Shown piece after piece: positions 36,640 through 45,858 of a stretch of 64,000 nucleotides of DNA. Source of the DNA: Desulfobacterales bacterium (lineage in GTDB: Bacteria > Desulfobacterota > Desulfobacteria > Desulfobacterales > Desulfosarcinaceae); assembly GCA_016218685.1 (NCBI GenBank), contig JACRDD010000017.1:28843-92842 (forward strand). Direction: 5' to 3'. Numbering within the stretch: position 1 is the first letter of the stretch; the number at the start of each line of letters is the position of its first letter. Position numbers and translations under genes: made by a program. The notes beneath the pieces were generated by a model. It did no database searches. It was not told the origin of the DNA and was given only the letters and a program-made list of their open reading frames with translations.

Positions 36640-38154
36640 ATGACCAAATCCGATGCCGTCGACAGCCCTTCAGCCTTTAATATGGAAGAAGCGCTTTTAA
36701 AAACCGTTCTGCCTTACGGTCAAAAGCGCACCTTCGGCCAGGGGACCGATCTGATCGCCATGGGCGAACCCTCGGAGTGCTTCTACTACGTGGAGCAAGG
36801 AACCCTGGAGGTTTCCTATGCCGCCCATCGCACCCCCATCGTGGTGGCCTTGATCGGGCCGGGAACGTTCTTCGGCGAGATCGGTTTCTTCGACCAGCAG
36901 ACGCGCACGCGCAACATCCAGGCCTCGGAAGAGGCGCATCTGCGCCTCTTCGACCGCGACGCCATGGACCGCATGCGGGCCGACGATTCGTTGCTGTACG
37001 CCCGCTTTCTGGAGTGTGTGCTGCGCATGGTGTGCGGACGCTTCCGCCAAATCCTCTCCGACCGCGGGCCGTTGATGGCCTATGCCGCCAGCCTTTCCAC
37101 CGGCCGGGAGCATTTTGCCGGCGTGCAGCCCCTGCCCATGGATCTTCTGGCCTCGCCCGTCTGGCAACAGGTGAACGCGGAACTCGAGGGCTTCAAGGCG
37201 CGCATGTTCGACCTGGGGTATAAACTCCAGGCCGATCCAGGGCCCGATATCGCCCCCCGCCACCAGGCCGAGGGAGAAGCGATCGTCAACGAATTTTTCC
37301 AGAAGGTGCGGGATACCGACGCCGTTATCCATGCCCGGGAGAGTGCCGACCTCATCTGGGGCTACGTCTTCAAGGAGGCGTTCCCCTACCTGATGCGCAG
37401 CCGTTTTTTCGAGCGCGCCTACTACAAACCCAAAGGGTATGCCGGCGATTTCTACATGATCGAAATGATCTACCGCAACCAGGCCGAGGGCGACGGTAAG
37501 CTGGGCCGCTTGCTGGACGGATTGTTTCTGGAGCAGATTGCGGCCAAGGCCGTGCGCGGCCGGCGCCAATTGCTGCGCCAGACCCTGGACCGGCTGTGCC
37601 GGGAGCGGCTCGACGGCCCGGGGCCGATCCGGATTCTCAATCTGGCCTGCGGGCCGTGCCGGGAGCTGTTCGATGTCATTGCCCAGAGAGAATATGACGA
37701 ACGCATCGATGCCCTGTGCGTGGACATCGACGCCGAAGCACTCCAATTCGCCGACCAGAAGGTGAACATCTTCGAGCATCGGGCCACAGTGCGCTTCATG
37801 AACGAGAATGTGATCAAATGGGCCCTGGGCCGGGTCAAGCAGGATTTCGGTCCCCAGGATATCATCTACTCGTCGGGGCTGTGCGACTATCTGGACGCGC
37901 GGCTGTTCAAAGCGCTCATCAAACGCTGCCATGACCATCTGAAGGCCGGGGGCGTATTGATTCTCGGCAATTTTTCGCCGGTCAACCCCGACCGGCCTAT
38001 CATGGATCACCTGCTCTACTGGCGTTTGATCCACCGCGACCCGGAGCAGTTGCGCGATCTTTTCGGCGACACGCCCTTTGGCCGGCAGGTTGAAATTATC
38101 TCCGAAACCCAGGGGGTCAATCTATTTGTGGTGGCCCGGCGGCCCGCTCCATGA
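36640..38154 (+). CDS. cNMP-binding domain + SAM methyltransferase of the EF/3-OH-PAME synthase (PhcB-like) group
   Basis: A 504-residue cytoplasmic protein. Residues about 15-130 form a cyclic-nucleotide-binding barrel (GTDLIAMGEPSECFYYVEQGTLEVSYAA, GTFFGEIGFFDQQTRTRNIQA, the phosphate-binding GEI--TRTR region). A linker helical domain follows, then a methyltransferase-like C-terminus (about 325-500) with motif I RILNLACGPCRELFDVI, DDALCVDIDAEAL and YSSGLCDYLDARLFKALIKRC. This architecture is usually annotated as an extracellular-factor (3-hydroxypalmitic acid methyl ester) biosynthesis protein, by resemblance to Ralstonia PhcB. The start at 36640 follows GAGAGGA; an ATG 42 bases earlier is possible. 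Its last 38 bases overlap the tail of the converging hybrid kinase gene. Confidence 0.75.
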   Translation: MTKSDAVDSPSAFNMEEALLKTVLPYGQKRTFGQGTDLIAMGEPSECFYYVEQGTLEVSYAAHRTPIVVALIGPGTFFGEIGFFDQQTRTRNIQASEEAHLRLFDRDAMDRMRADDSLLYARFLECVLRMVCGRFRQILSDRGPLMAYAASLSTGREHFAGVQPLPMDLLASPVWQQVNAELEGFKARMFDLGYKLQADPGPDIAPRHQAEGEAIVNEFFQKVRDTDAVIHARESADLIWGYVFKEAFPYLMRSRFFERAYYKPKGYAGDFYMIEMIYRNQAEGDGKLGRLLDGLFLEQIAAKAVRGRRQLLRQTLDRLCRERLDGPGPIRILNLACGPCRELFDVIAQREYDERIDALCVDIDAEALQFADQKVNIFEHRATVRFMNENVIKWALGRVKQDFGPQDIIYSSGLCDYLDARLFKALIKRCHDHLKAGGVLILGNFSPVNPDRPIMDHLLYWRLIHRDPEQLRDLFGDTPFGRQVEIISETQGVNLFVVARRPAP

Positions 38155-40108
38155 GCACCTTGCGGATGGCCTGGGAGAGGCTGAAGATGGTCACCGGCTT
38201 GCGCAGCACGGCCTTGACGCCGAGCTGCCGGATGCGATCGGCCGAAATCATATTGCTGAATCCGGTGTAGACAATGATGGGCATGTCCGGCCGCAGGGCC
38301 AGAATCTCCCGGGCCAACGCTTCACCGCTCATGACCGGCATGATCATGTCGGTGATGACCAGATCGAACGCGCCGGTGCGTTCACGCAGCTCCGCCAGCG
38401 CTTTTTCAGGCGATGTATACGAGGCGGCGCGGTACCCCAGGGCGGTCAGCAGCTTGGCGCCCAAATCGGCCAGGCCCACCTCGTCGTCCACCAGCATGAT
38501 GCGTTCATTGCCCAGGCTCAGCAACTGAAGCTGATGCCCATTGGCGATCTCCCGGCCTTCGACCCGCGGCAGATAAACCTTGAATTCAGTCCCCTGGCCC
38601 GGCCGGCTCTTCACATCGATGATACCGCCGTGATTCTGAACGATGCCCCGCACCACCGCCAGGCCCAGCCCCGTGCCCACACCCTTGGCCTTGGTGGTGA
38701 AGTAGGGATCGAAGATGCGTTCCAGCAGATGTTCAGGGATGCCGTGGCCGGTATCGGTGACGCCCAAGCAAACGTATTTGCCTGCTTCCAATTGGCTGGG
38801 GTGCGTGCTTTCCGGGGATGCCTGGGGCTGGATGTCGATCTCTTCCAGGGCCACGGTCAGCGTGCCGCCTTCGGGCTCCATGGCATGGGCCGCATTCGTA
38901 CACAGATTGATGACGATCTGGTGTATCTGGGTGGCGTCGGCCACCACGATGCTCTGGGCAGCCTGAATGTTCTGCCGGATGGTCAGGGTGGCCGGCAGCG
39001 TGGCCTTGAGCAGGCGCATGGCCTCCATGACGATCCGGCTGATCTGGATCGGTTTGAGTTCGCTTTCGCTCTGGCGGCTGAACGAGAGAATCTGACCCAC
39101 CAGATCCTTGGCCCGGTGGCTGGCGCTGAGGACCTCCATCAGGCTGGCTTCGGCTTCCTTGCGATTGGCCATCTGCATCAGGGCCAGTTCGCTGTGCCCC
39201 ATGATGGCGGCCAGAATATTATTGAAGTCGTGGGCGATGCCGCCGGCCAGCGTGCCGATGGCCTCCATCTTCTGGGCGTGGCGCAACTGGCCTTCCAGCA
39301 CCTGCTTTTCCCAGGCCAGGCGTTGATGGGCTTCGATTTCGCGCCGCAGCTCTTCGTTGGCCGTGGCCAGCATTTGGGTGCGTTCGCTCACCCGCTCTTC
39401 CAGGGCGGTTTTGGCCGCCTCCAGTTCCGTGTGTTGCAGGTTCAGAAGCCGGCGCAGATAAAAATCGCGGCGGTTGTAGTATTCGAAGGCATAGCACATG
39501 GCCATGCCGATCAGGTTGGCCGAAATGCAGAAGAAAAGATTGTTGATCAGAATCTCCCTGGGCATGTCATCGTTGTAGGCGGCGGCGACGACATAGACGA
39601 TGATAATGGTCCAGCCGCACAGGGTGGCGCGCACGAAGCGCATCCATACGAAGCTGTAGATGAACATCAGCACCAGCATCAGGCCGGCATAATAGGTGCT
39701 TGCCACCAGGGCATTGCCGATCATCGTCATATAAACGATGGCCAGGCCGCCGATCAGCGCCATGGCCATCATGAGCACCTGCAAAAAGCGCGTGGCATGG
39801 CGGGAATAGGAGCACAGGTAGATCAGGACAAAGCTCGGGCAGACGATGCCGAAACGTACGGCCCAGAGGCGTTCTTTGATCTCCGGGGCCACGATGGCGT
39901 CCAGGATGCCGAATGTGGCGTAAAAGAAAAAGCTCAACAGCAGCGCTACCCGAATCTGGGCGATGGATTTGTCCACGAAGTCGTCCAGGAAAGGTGCTTC
40001 CAGGAAGGCGCATGGCCCGCTGAAGGTCAGCGTCAGGGGATGAACCTCCATGGGCAGGGCGGAGTGGTCGGGCGTCGGCGAGAACGAGATCGATTTAAAG
40101 GTTGGCAT
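38117..40108 (-). CDS. six-helix membrane hybrid sensor histidine kinase
   Basis: A 663-residue inner-membrane protein. Residues about 45-200 have six hydrophobic helices ([95 protein letters not shown]), a layout seen in some adenylate-cyclase and PhcS-like sensors. A coiled coil ([17 protein letters not shown]) leads to the phosphoacceptor His in [19 protein letters not shown] (about 295), the N-box [19 protein letters not shown] and [16 protein letters not shown] receiver ends the protein ([16 protein letters not shown], Asp about 585; VLRKPVT). Converges with and overlaps the methyltransferase gene by 38 bases. Confidence 0.9.
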   Translation of the reverse strand: MPTFKSISFSPTPDHSALPMEVHPLTLTFSGPCAFLEAPFLDDFVDKSIAQIRVALLLSFFFYATFGILDAIVAPEIKERLWAVRFGIVCPSFVLIYLCSYSRHATRFLQVLMMAMALIGGLAIVYMTMIGNALVASTYYAGLMLVLMFIYSFVWMRFVRATLCGWTIIIVYVVAAAYNDDMPREILINNLFFCISANLIGMAMCYAFEYYNRRDFYLRRLLNLQHTELEAAKTALEERVSERTQMLATANEELRREIEAHQRLAWEKQVLEGQLRHAQKMEAIGTLAGGIAHDFNNILAAIMGHSELALMQMANRKEAEASLMEVLSASHRAKDLVGQILSFSRQSESELKPIQISRIVMEAMRLLKATLPATLTIRQNIQAAQSIVVADATQIHQIVINLCTNAAHAMEPEGGTLTVALEEIDIQPQASPESTHPSQLEAGKYVCLGVTDTGHGIPEHLLERIFDPYFTTKAKGVGTGLGLAVVRGIVQNHGGIIDVKSRPGQGTEFKVYLPRVEGREIANGHQLQLLSLGNERIMLVDDEVGLADLGAKLLTALGYRAASYTSPEKALAELRERTGAFDLVITDMIMPVMSGEALAREILALRPDMPIIVYTGFSNMISADRIRQLGVKAVLRKPVTIFSLSQAIRKVLMERAAGPPQID

Positions 40109-40135
40109 ACCGATGGTTTCTCCTTGTATCGATTT

Positions 40136-41227
40136 CTATCGGATCGGCGTCACCGTGTATCCGTTCTCCCGGAGCAGTTGCAGCAGGCCGCTGGGACCCG
40201 AAAGGTGCAACGCGCCCACCGCGATAAAGCTGTTGCCCTGGCGCAGGTAGGCGGTCATGCGTGCGAGCATGCGGTGGTTGCGTTCGTCGTTGAGGCGCCG
40301 CGAAAACCGCCGGGCGGCCTCGCTGTCGTTTTGGCGCTGATAGGTTTCGCTCAGATCGACAATCGTCCGCAGGTCGTCGGCCGCGTAGGCCTGGATGAGC
40401 CGATCGAAGAAGCCCGGCAATTCCGGCAATTGGGCCAGGGTCATTTTGAGCAGGTCGATCTGGTCCGACATTGAAATTCCATCGAAGACCGCCAACTGCT
40501 CCTGGGCGGTTTCCAGTCCGGCGGTGCTTTTGCCGGCCGCCGAGGCGCGTTGGTGCAGCACCAGGTCCAGAATGGGATCGGCACTGGGCTTGGGCATGCT
40601 GAGCAAGGTCATGACCGCCCAGGGTTTCATGGCGCGCACCGCAGCCTCCGGCAGGCCCAAATCGGCTGCGGCTTTTTGCACCTGGCGGTATAGCGAGTCG
40701 CCCAGCAAGGCTTCCAGATCCCGCCCATCGGTGATCAGCATGCTGGTGGCCAGTTCCGCCATGACCGCCCCATCCGGTACCATCTCCATGATAAAGCGCT
40801 CGGACCGGTCCAGTGCCCGGGCAACCGGCGGCCGCAACCGGACCACGCGCGGGTCCGCGCTGTGGATGGTGCCCAGCAGATGACTGGGCGCGACGCCTTT
40901 CTGGGACACCTGCCATAACAGACCCCCTTGGATAGTGGCTGTACCGGAAGCCTGGTCGGCCAAAGGTCCAGGCGCCGGAGCGGCCGGTGGGGATGCGCTT
41001 TGCGTCCGGGGCGGCGCCTCCGATGGGGCAGGCCGGCGGGTATCGCGATCCGGGATCGGCGCTTCTTTAATGGGCGCATTGGAGGGCGGGCTGTCGGAAA
41101 AATGCCAATGCCCCTGTTGGTCCTGCCAGCGGTAGATATCGGCCGGGCAGGGGGCTATCGGCAGGATCAGATGAACTGCCAGAAGGGCGGCCAAAAAGAA
41201 TCGGCACGTGCGTCGGATGGAATTCAT
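40136..41227 (-). CDS. DUF4124-TraB/GumN family exported protein
   Basis: A 363-residue protein with a signal peptide (RFFLAALLAVHLILPIAPCPA). Residues about 29-50 are a DUF4124 segment (DIYRWQDQQGHWHFSDSPP), and after a Pro-rich linker comes a TraB/GumN domain (LLWQVSQKGVAPSHLLGTIHSADPRVV, ending GALHLSGPSGLLQLLRENGYTVTPI). The TraB fold is a periplasmic metalloprotease-like domain: GTIHSAD has the His at its conserved place, and the C-terminal GALHLxG keeps the second His. The Glu residues of the family are partly kept (ERFIMEMVPDG, GLETAQEQL). Function in bacteria is largely unknown. It is directly upstream of the hybrid kinase (27 bases) in the same direction, so may belong to that unit. 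Confidence 0.8.
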   Translation of the reverse strand: MNSIRRTCRFFLAALLAVHLILPIAPCPADIYRWQDQQGHWHFSDSPPSNAPIKEAPIPDRDTRRPAPSEAPPRTQSASPPAAPAPGPLADQASGTATIQGGLLWQVSQKGVAPSHLLGTIHSADPRVVRLRPPVARALDRSERFIMEMVPDGAVMAELATSMLITDGRDLEALLGDSLYRQVQKAAADLGLPEAAVRAMKPWAVMTLLSMPKPSADPILDLVLHQRASAAGKSTAGLETAQEQLAVFDGISMSDQIDLLKMTLAQLPELPGFFDRLIQAYAADDLRTIVDLSETYQRQNDSEAARRFSRRLNDERNHRMLARMTAYLRQGNSFIAVGALHLSGPSGLLQLLRENGYTVTPIR

Positions 41228-41601
41228 TGGGGGGTGTGGCTCCTGTGGGTTAAGGCCTCAGCTTAAAAGGGTTTTCGTTGAAATGTCAAACATCCAATCG
41301 CAAATGACGGCAGAACCCACCGGAACGCGCATCGACAAGCGGCCCAACCTGTGTTAGTGTGTTGAGCAATTACGGCGTTGAAGCCTTCCCGAGTGCCACC
41401 CCCGACGGGGATGTTTCAGCGACATGGCGCTGCAAGGGCCCCCGCCCCGGTGCAGCCCGGCCCGCGGCACGCACCTGCAGCATCCACCTGCAGCATCCAA
41501 TAGATCGTGCGCGACCGAAGCGGACCGCAGCCACGTAAGCCGCACCCGGGTTCGTCCCGGGGGATATTGAACGTGATTCGGCTAAAAGGAAGATACGTGC
41601 G
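41228..41601. other. intergenic region with a 13-base tandem duplication
   Basis: Divergent spacer. CACCTGCAGCATC occurs twice in tandem at 41472-41484 and 41485-41497. CCCGGG-TTCGT-CCCGGG near 41550 can form a small hairpin. No gene recognised. Confidence 0.5.
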
Positions 41602-41826
41602 ATGACCGCGCTAGCGGAGCCCATCTATCTGCCCGTCCTCAGCCCAACGCGCATGGGGGCCGGCATTCGAACCCTTCTGGAGCAGCGAACCCCCGCACGC
41701 CAGCAGTGGCGACCGCGCGTCTATCGCGTTGCGCCCCGGCCGGCGGATGAGGGTCTCGTCTACGGGCCGGACGGCAACTTGACCAAGGCTTCGGTGGCAG
41801 GGTTGGAGATCGATCTGTTCGTCTGA
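41602..41826 (+). CDS. small hypothetical protein
   Basis: A 74-residue reading frame with AAGGAAG at a workable distance before the ATG. The product (MTALAEPIYLPVLSPTRMGA and GLVYGPDGNLTKASVAGLEIDLFV at the end) is not recognised, has no membrane segment and no motif. The opposite strand is open over the same stretch, so this could be chance; the ribosome binding site and protein-like tail tip the balance slightly in favour of it. Confidence 0.35.
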   Translation: MTALAEPIYLPVLSPTRMGAGIRTLLEQRTPARQQWRPRVYRVAPRPADEGLVYGPDGNLTKASVAGLEIDLFV

Positions 41827-41895
41827 TGCCGATGGCATCATCCCTTCTTGTCCTGCTGCTGGGCAGGTTTCTTCACACAGCGTTCATCCGCGATA

Positions 41896-43638
41896 TCAAA
41901 CCGATCTTCCCATGGCATTTTCTCGCATAGCGCCCAACCTCGGAAGTGGCGATCGGATGGCTTTGGGAAGCATGCGCGGCAGGGCCAGGGCCGCGGCGTT
42001 ATGCTCATAAAAGGAGGCCGGCTCGTAGGTCCACCCCTGGGCCAGGCGCAGATCCTCTTTTTTCATCATCCGATAGAGGTAGCGGCCGACCACCGCGGCC
42101 ACGATGCGCGTGGACCAGCCGAATTCCCGATAAAGCCTGGCCAGCAGCGCGCGCATTTGACCGCCGATGCGGGCATCGTCCCGGTACCATCGCGACATGG
42201 CCCACACTGCGCCGGCATAGGTGGTGCGCAACACCTTGGCCCTTTGGGCAAAACGCTCCCGGACGCGCTGGTCAGGACTCTTTTTGTATCGTAGCCAGCC
42301 GTCGAGGGTGGTGCGGATCAGGCGGGCCAGGCTCGGGCCGTTCACCGCCAGGTCGCGATTGAAGGCATCGAGCAGGAATTGCTCCTCCCGGCCGTCGTGG
42401 ATATGCGGATGGCGATAGTTGAAGCGATATTGGCCGTGCACATCCGCCGGCGGCAACTGGCTTTCGGGGATCAATGTGCCCTGGCTCTGGTGTTGGGCAT
42501 ACAGCGGCGTGCCGGCAATGGGCGTATAGAGCATGAATTGATGAAAATCGCTGTCATGGGCGATGGCGTCGTCGATGATGGCGTGGATGTTCTCGGGCGT
42601 GTGATGCTCAAGGCCGATAATCGATGATCCCAGCACCCGGATGCCTTGGGATTGCAGGCTTTTGACCAACGCCCGGGTGTCCACACCATTGAGTTTGGCA
42701 TATTGGCTCTGCTTGCCTTCCAGTCCCATCCAGACCCAGGAGATGCCCAGGCCGATCAATTGCTCCATGCTGTAGGATTGCAGCACCCGGGCGGAACTGA
42801 AGACGTACAGCGACCAGCTCTTATGGTGCTGTTCCATCAGTTCGAGCAGGCGCAGGGCCCGTTTGCGCTGCAAGAGAAAATTTTCGTCGAGCACGAAAAA
42901 CGAGCGCACCTGGAGTTCGGTGGCGATGCCCTGCATGACGGCGAACAGCTCATCACCGGTCTCGTAAAAACTGACAAACTTGCCCTTGCCGCCGAACATG
43001 GCCGAGGTCGAACAGAAGTTGCAGCCCATGGGGCAACCCACCGAAGGAATCAGGATGGCGGCCGTGCTGCCGGGGGACGTGGGCAGGGGCGTGCCCATGA
43101 TGCGCGTGCCGAATCCCGACAGGACCGCCGGATGCCGGACCGGGGCCTTTTCGTCCTGGCCCAGGAACTTGCGGAACCACTGCACGCCATCGCCTTTGAC
43201 GATGTGGTCGGCATCGACGATCCGGTCCAGATCGCCCTTGTTGGCGATGTGGCCGCCGATCACGAGGGTGGCCCTGGGTTGGAAACGGCGCACCAGCGCG
43301 CACATCTCCACCACCTTGGCCGTATTGGGCAGGATGGCCCCGATGCCGATGACGTCGTAGGGCTGCTCCTGGATCTCCTGGATAAAGCGCTCGCGCGAGG
43401 GAAAATCCAACAGCGTGCAGGGTGCATCGATATTGGCTTGCAGCAGCATCAAGCCGAACGAGCGGTGAAACATGCGCAGCGAGAGCGCGCCTTGGGTGCG
43501 CGTGACCTGGTTTTGATAGAGCTCCATGGGATTGACGGTTCGGCTGCCATATGCATCATCCTGGGCATAAGGACCGAAGACGCTGCTGAGCAAAATTTTG
43601 GCTCGGGTGCCGAGCGGATGAACGGGTGTCGATTTCAT
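41896..43638 (-). CDS. B12-binding radical SAM protein
   Basis: A 580-residue enzyme. An N-terminal cobalamin-type Rossmann domain (about 60-160; DVIGIGAILPNTAKVVEMC, ATLVIGGHIANKGD) is followed by a radical SAM core with the [4Fe-4S] triad C-x3-C-x2-C in SVGCPMGCNFC (about 200). The D-x-H-x-x-G motif for base-off B12 is not evident, as in many family members. The C-terminal 170 residues (LRYKKSPDQRVRERFAQRAK, MRALLARLYREFGWSTRIVA) are helical and basic and carry no known domain. The substrate is unknown; such enzymes methylate unactivated carbons or P atoms or remodel lipids. The start at 43638 has AGGAG eight bases upstream. A divergent two-component system lies 250 bases away. Confidence 0.85.
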   Translation of the reverse strand: MKSTPVHPLGTRAKILLSSVFGPYAQDDAYGSRTVNPMELYQNQVTRTQGALSLRMFHRSFGLMLLQANIDAPCTLLDFPSRERFIQEIQEQPYDVIGIGAILPNTAKVVEMCALVRRFQPRATLVIGGHIANKGDLDRIVDADHIVKGDGVQWFRKFLGQDEKAPVRHPAVLSGFGTRIMGTPLPTSPGSTAAILIPSVGCPMGCNFCSTSAMFGGKGKFVSFYETGDELFAVMQGIATELQVRSFFVLDENFLLQRKRALRLLELMEQHHKSWSLYVFSSARVLQSYSMEQLIGLGISWVWMGLEGKQSQYAKLNGVDTRALVKSLQSQGIRVLGSSIIGLEHHTPENIHAIIDDAIAHDSDFHQFMLYTPIAGTPLYAQHQSQGTLIPESQLPPADVHGQYRFNYRHPHIHDGREEQFLLDAFNRDLAVNGPSLARLIRTTLDGWLRYKKSPDQRVRERFAQRAKVLRTTYAGAVWAMSRWYRDDARIGGQMRALLARLYREFGWSTRIVAAVVGRYLYRMMKKEDLRLAQGWTYEPASFYEHNAAALALPRMLPKAIRSPLPRLGAMRENAMGRSV

Positions 43639-43887
43639 GCAAAAGCTCCTGTGGCCTGCTTTAGACGTGAACCATAAAACAAACGTGCCCATGGGCACGT
43701 GCGTCTTTAACGGTTGTATTCATGTACCCAAGCTAATAGACTCGGCTGTAGAATGAAAGAACGATAGGGGCTATTACAAAAGTTTTACAAATCCCGGGGT
43801 CGGGTGCTTTCGCCTAAACGCGCCGATCGAAGCAGAAAGAAGACGGGCAGCAGAGCGAAAATCAAGCCTCGGGGTGAGGCCAAGCCC

Positions 43888-44859
43888 ATGTATCGAACCA
43901 AATGGTTCCTGCATCCGATTGCGATCTTTATCTTCTCCATAGTGGCTGTGGCCGCCTCCCTGGCCTTGTATATCTACTGGTATGTGGAAGTCAGCACGGG
44001 CCTCCATGCGGTTATCCAGAAAGCCAACCTCGATCCCAAGCAGGTGCTGGCCGCCCAGACTTGGGTGGTCATTCTGGTGCTCTCGATTTTGGTGGGCATC
44101 ATCATGGTGGGCATCTTCATCATCTTTGTTTACAACCAGAAGACATTTCAACTCCTGCGCCTGCAGCGTAATTTCATCAACAATTTTACCCATGAGTTGA
44201 AAACGCCGGTCACTTCCCTGAAGCTGTATTTGCAGACACTGGAAAAGCACGACCTGAGCCGGGAAGATCAGCTCAAGTACATCGGCTATATGCTCCACGA
44301 TGCCGACCGTCTGGCCGATCACGTCAACCGCATTTTGAGCCTGGCCCGCATCGAAAGCAAAACCTACCAGGCCGATTTCCGGAGACAGGATCTGGTGGCG
44401 CTTTCGGAGCAGTTTCGCCAGAAGAGCAGCCACCTTTTCGGCGACGATACGATCCATATTCACAATCCATCCGGCCAACCATTTTATTTTGCGGTGGATC
44501 TCTTCCTGTTTGAAATGCTGCTGACCAACTTGATTGCCAACGCCGTCAAGTACAACGATTCCCCGGTGCCGCGGGTGGATATCACCTTCGTTCCCCAAGG
44601 CCGACTATTGCATATCCACTTCGAAGACAACGGTATCGGACTGCCGCGGAGCGAGCTGAAGAAGATCTTTAGCAAATTCTACCAGGTCGGCCGGTCGGAA
44701 AACATGACCGCCAAGGGCAGCGGATTGGGTTTGTATCTGGCGGACAGCATCGCGCGTTTGCATCAAGGCCGCATCCGCGCCCAGAGCAAGGGCAGTGGGC
44801 AAGGATCGGTCTTCACGGTGATCCTGCCCTGGCCGGCCCGTGAAAACGCGATCCGATAG
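43888..44859 (+). CDS. two-component sensor histidine kinase
   Basis: A 323-residue membrane kinase. Two transmembrane helices (residues about 8-27, AIFIFSIVAVAASLALYIYW, and 55-80, VVILVLSILVGIIMVGIFII) frame a short, about 30-residue periplasmic loop. The HisKA box is NFINNFTHELKTPVTSLKLY with the phosphorylated His, followed by an ATPase with NLIANAVKYN (N box), FEDNGIGLP (G1) and KGSGLGLYLADSIA (G2). The tiny loop points to sensing in or near the membrane. The ATG at 43888 has GGGGTGAGG upstream. The response regulator gene starts ten bases after its stop, so the two form an operon. Confidence 0.93.
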   Translation: MYRTKWFLHPIAIFIFSIVAVAASLALYIYWYVEVSTGLHAVIQKANLDPKQVLAAQTWVVILVLSILVGIIMVGIFIIFVYNQKTFQLLRLQRNFINNFTHELKTPVTSLKLYLQTLEKHDLSREDQLKYIGYMLHDADRLADHVNRILSLARIESKTYQADFRRQDLVALSEQFRQKSSHLFGDDTIHIHNPSGQPFYFAVDLFLFEMLLTNLIANAVKYNDSPVPRVDITFVPQGRLLHIHFEDNGIGLPRSELKKIFSKFYQVGRSENMTAKGSGLGLYLADSIARLHQGRIRAQSKGSGQGSVFTVILPWPARENAIR

Positions 44860-44868
44860 GAGGAACGC

Positions 44869-45597
44869 ATGGATACCTCCGAGAAGAAGCGCATTCTGAT
44901 CATCGAAGATGAAAAGCACATCGCCGAAGGACTGGCCTTGAACCTGACCTTGAAAGGCCATGCCACGCGCACGGCCGTAAGCGGCATGGAAGGCCTCCAG
45001 GCTTGGAAGGCGTGGCAGCCGGACCTGATCGTGCTGGATATCATGCTGCCCGGGATCGACGGCCTGTCCGTGCTGCGCAACATCCGTCTGGAAGACGAGC
45101 GGTTGCCGGTCCTGATCCTGTCGGCCAAAAGCGATTTGGAAGACAAGGTCAAAGGCTTTGCTTTCGGCGTGGACGATTACCTGGCCAAACCGTTCCATCT
45201 GGAAGAGTTTTTGCTGCGGGTCGAGCGGCTGCTGTTCAGGGCGCCGCGCCCGGGTGTTGCCGACAGCGGCGGGCGCACCGCCCCAACACAGGCGTACACC
45301 TTTGGGGATAATCGCATCGACTTCACCACGGCCACGGCCCATGGCCGGTGGGGCAGAGTCGAGCTCACCGAACTGGAAGTCAAACTGCTCAAACTGTTTG
45401 TGACCCACCGCGGCCGGCCCATTTCCCGCGGCCAACTGCTCGAGATCGGCTGGGGCTACGACCGGCGCACCCAGACCCGCACCGTGGATAATTTCATCGT
45501 TCGGTTTCGCAAGTATTTCGAAGCGGACCCCAAGCGCCCCATCTATTTCAAGAGCCTGCGTTCGGTGGGGTATGTGTTCGATCATCCCGAGGAATAG
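44869..45597 (+). CDS. OmpR/PhoB-family response regulator
   Basis: A 242-residue transcription factor with a receiver (ILIIEDEKHIAEGLALNLT, phosphorylated Asp in LIVLDIMLPGIDG, Lys in DYLAKPFHLEEF) and a winged-helix effector of the OmpR type (ELEVKLLKLFVTHRGRPISR, TVDNFIVRFRKYFEADPK, SVGYVFDHPEE). It is the cognate partner of the kinase immediately upstream, with a strong AGGAGG site in the ten-base spacer. The linker is long (about 30 residues), containing a Gly/Ala-rich stretch. Target genes cannot be told from the sequence; the B12 radical SAM gene is the nearest divergent unit. Confidence 0.95.
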   Translation: MDTSEKKRILIIEDEKHIAEGLALNLTLKGHATRTAVSGMEGLQAWKAWQPDLIVLDIMLPGIDGLSVLRNIRLEDERLPVLILSAKSDLEDKVKGFAFGVDDYLAKPFHLEEFLLRVERLLFRAPRPGVADSGGRTAPTQAYTFGDNRIDFTTATAHGRWGRVELTELEVKLLKLFVTHRGRPISRGQLLEIGWGYDRRTQTRTVDNFIVRFRKYFEADPKRPIYFKSLRSVGYVFDHPEE

Positions 45598-45621
45598 TAT
45601 AGGGGGTCCGATCCGATTTGG

Positions 45622-45858
45622 TTACAGGTTCCGGAGAGGATCGAAAAGGTATTCCAGGCCGTTGACCTTGATCTCATACACCATGCGCAGCATCTCGCCC
45701 AGCGACCCATCCGGAAAGCCTTTCTGGGAGAACCAGACGACATAGGGCTCCGGCAGATCGATCAAAAGCCGGTCTTTGTACCGGCCAAACGGCATGCGCA
45801 TCCTGGCCAGCGCGAGCAGGATTTCGGGGTCCGGTCGGCATTCATTTCTTTCGCTCAT
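45622..45858 (-). CDS. DUF3820 family protein
   Basis: A 78-residue protein. RMPFGRYKDRLLIDLPEPYVVWFSQKGFPDG shows the DUF3820 motif (M-x-F-G-K/R-Y-K/R-G/D) with the FPxGxLGxxL ending, a small, probably nucleic-acid- or metabolite-linked family seen at the end of some exonuclease-type proteins. No signal peptide. The start at 45858 follows a GAGAAC site; the longer frame extends to 45918. It converges with the response regulator gene. Confidence 0.8.
   Translation of the reverse strand: MSERNECRPDPEILLALARMRMPFGRYKDRLLIDLPEPYVVWFSQKGFPDGSLGEMLRMVYEIKVNGLEYLFDPLRNL

Noticed and set aside
38078..40474. 798-codon plus frame antisense to the hybrid kinase
   Set aside because: His/Gln-rich shadow translation; the kinase on the other strand has complete motifs.
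41540..41570. tRNA-like T-arm (CCCGGGTTCGTCCCGGG)
   Set aside because: Only five bases in the loop and no cloverleaf around it.
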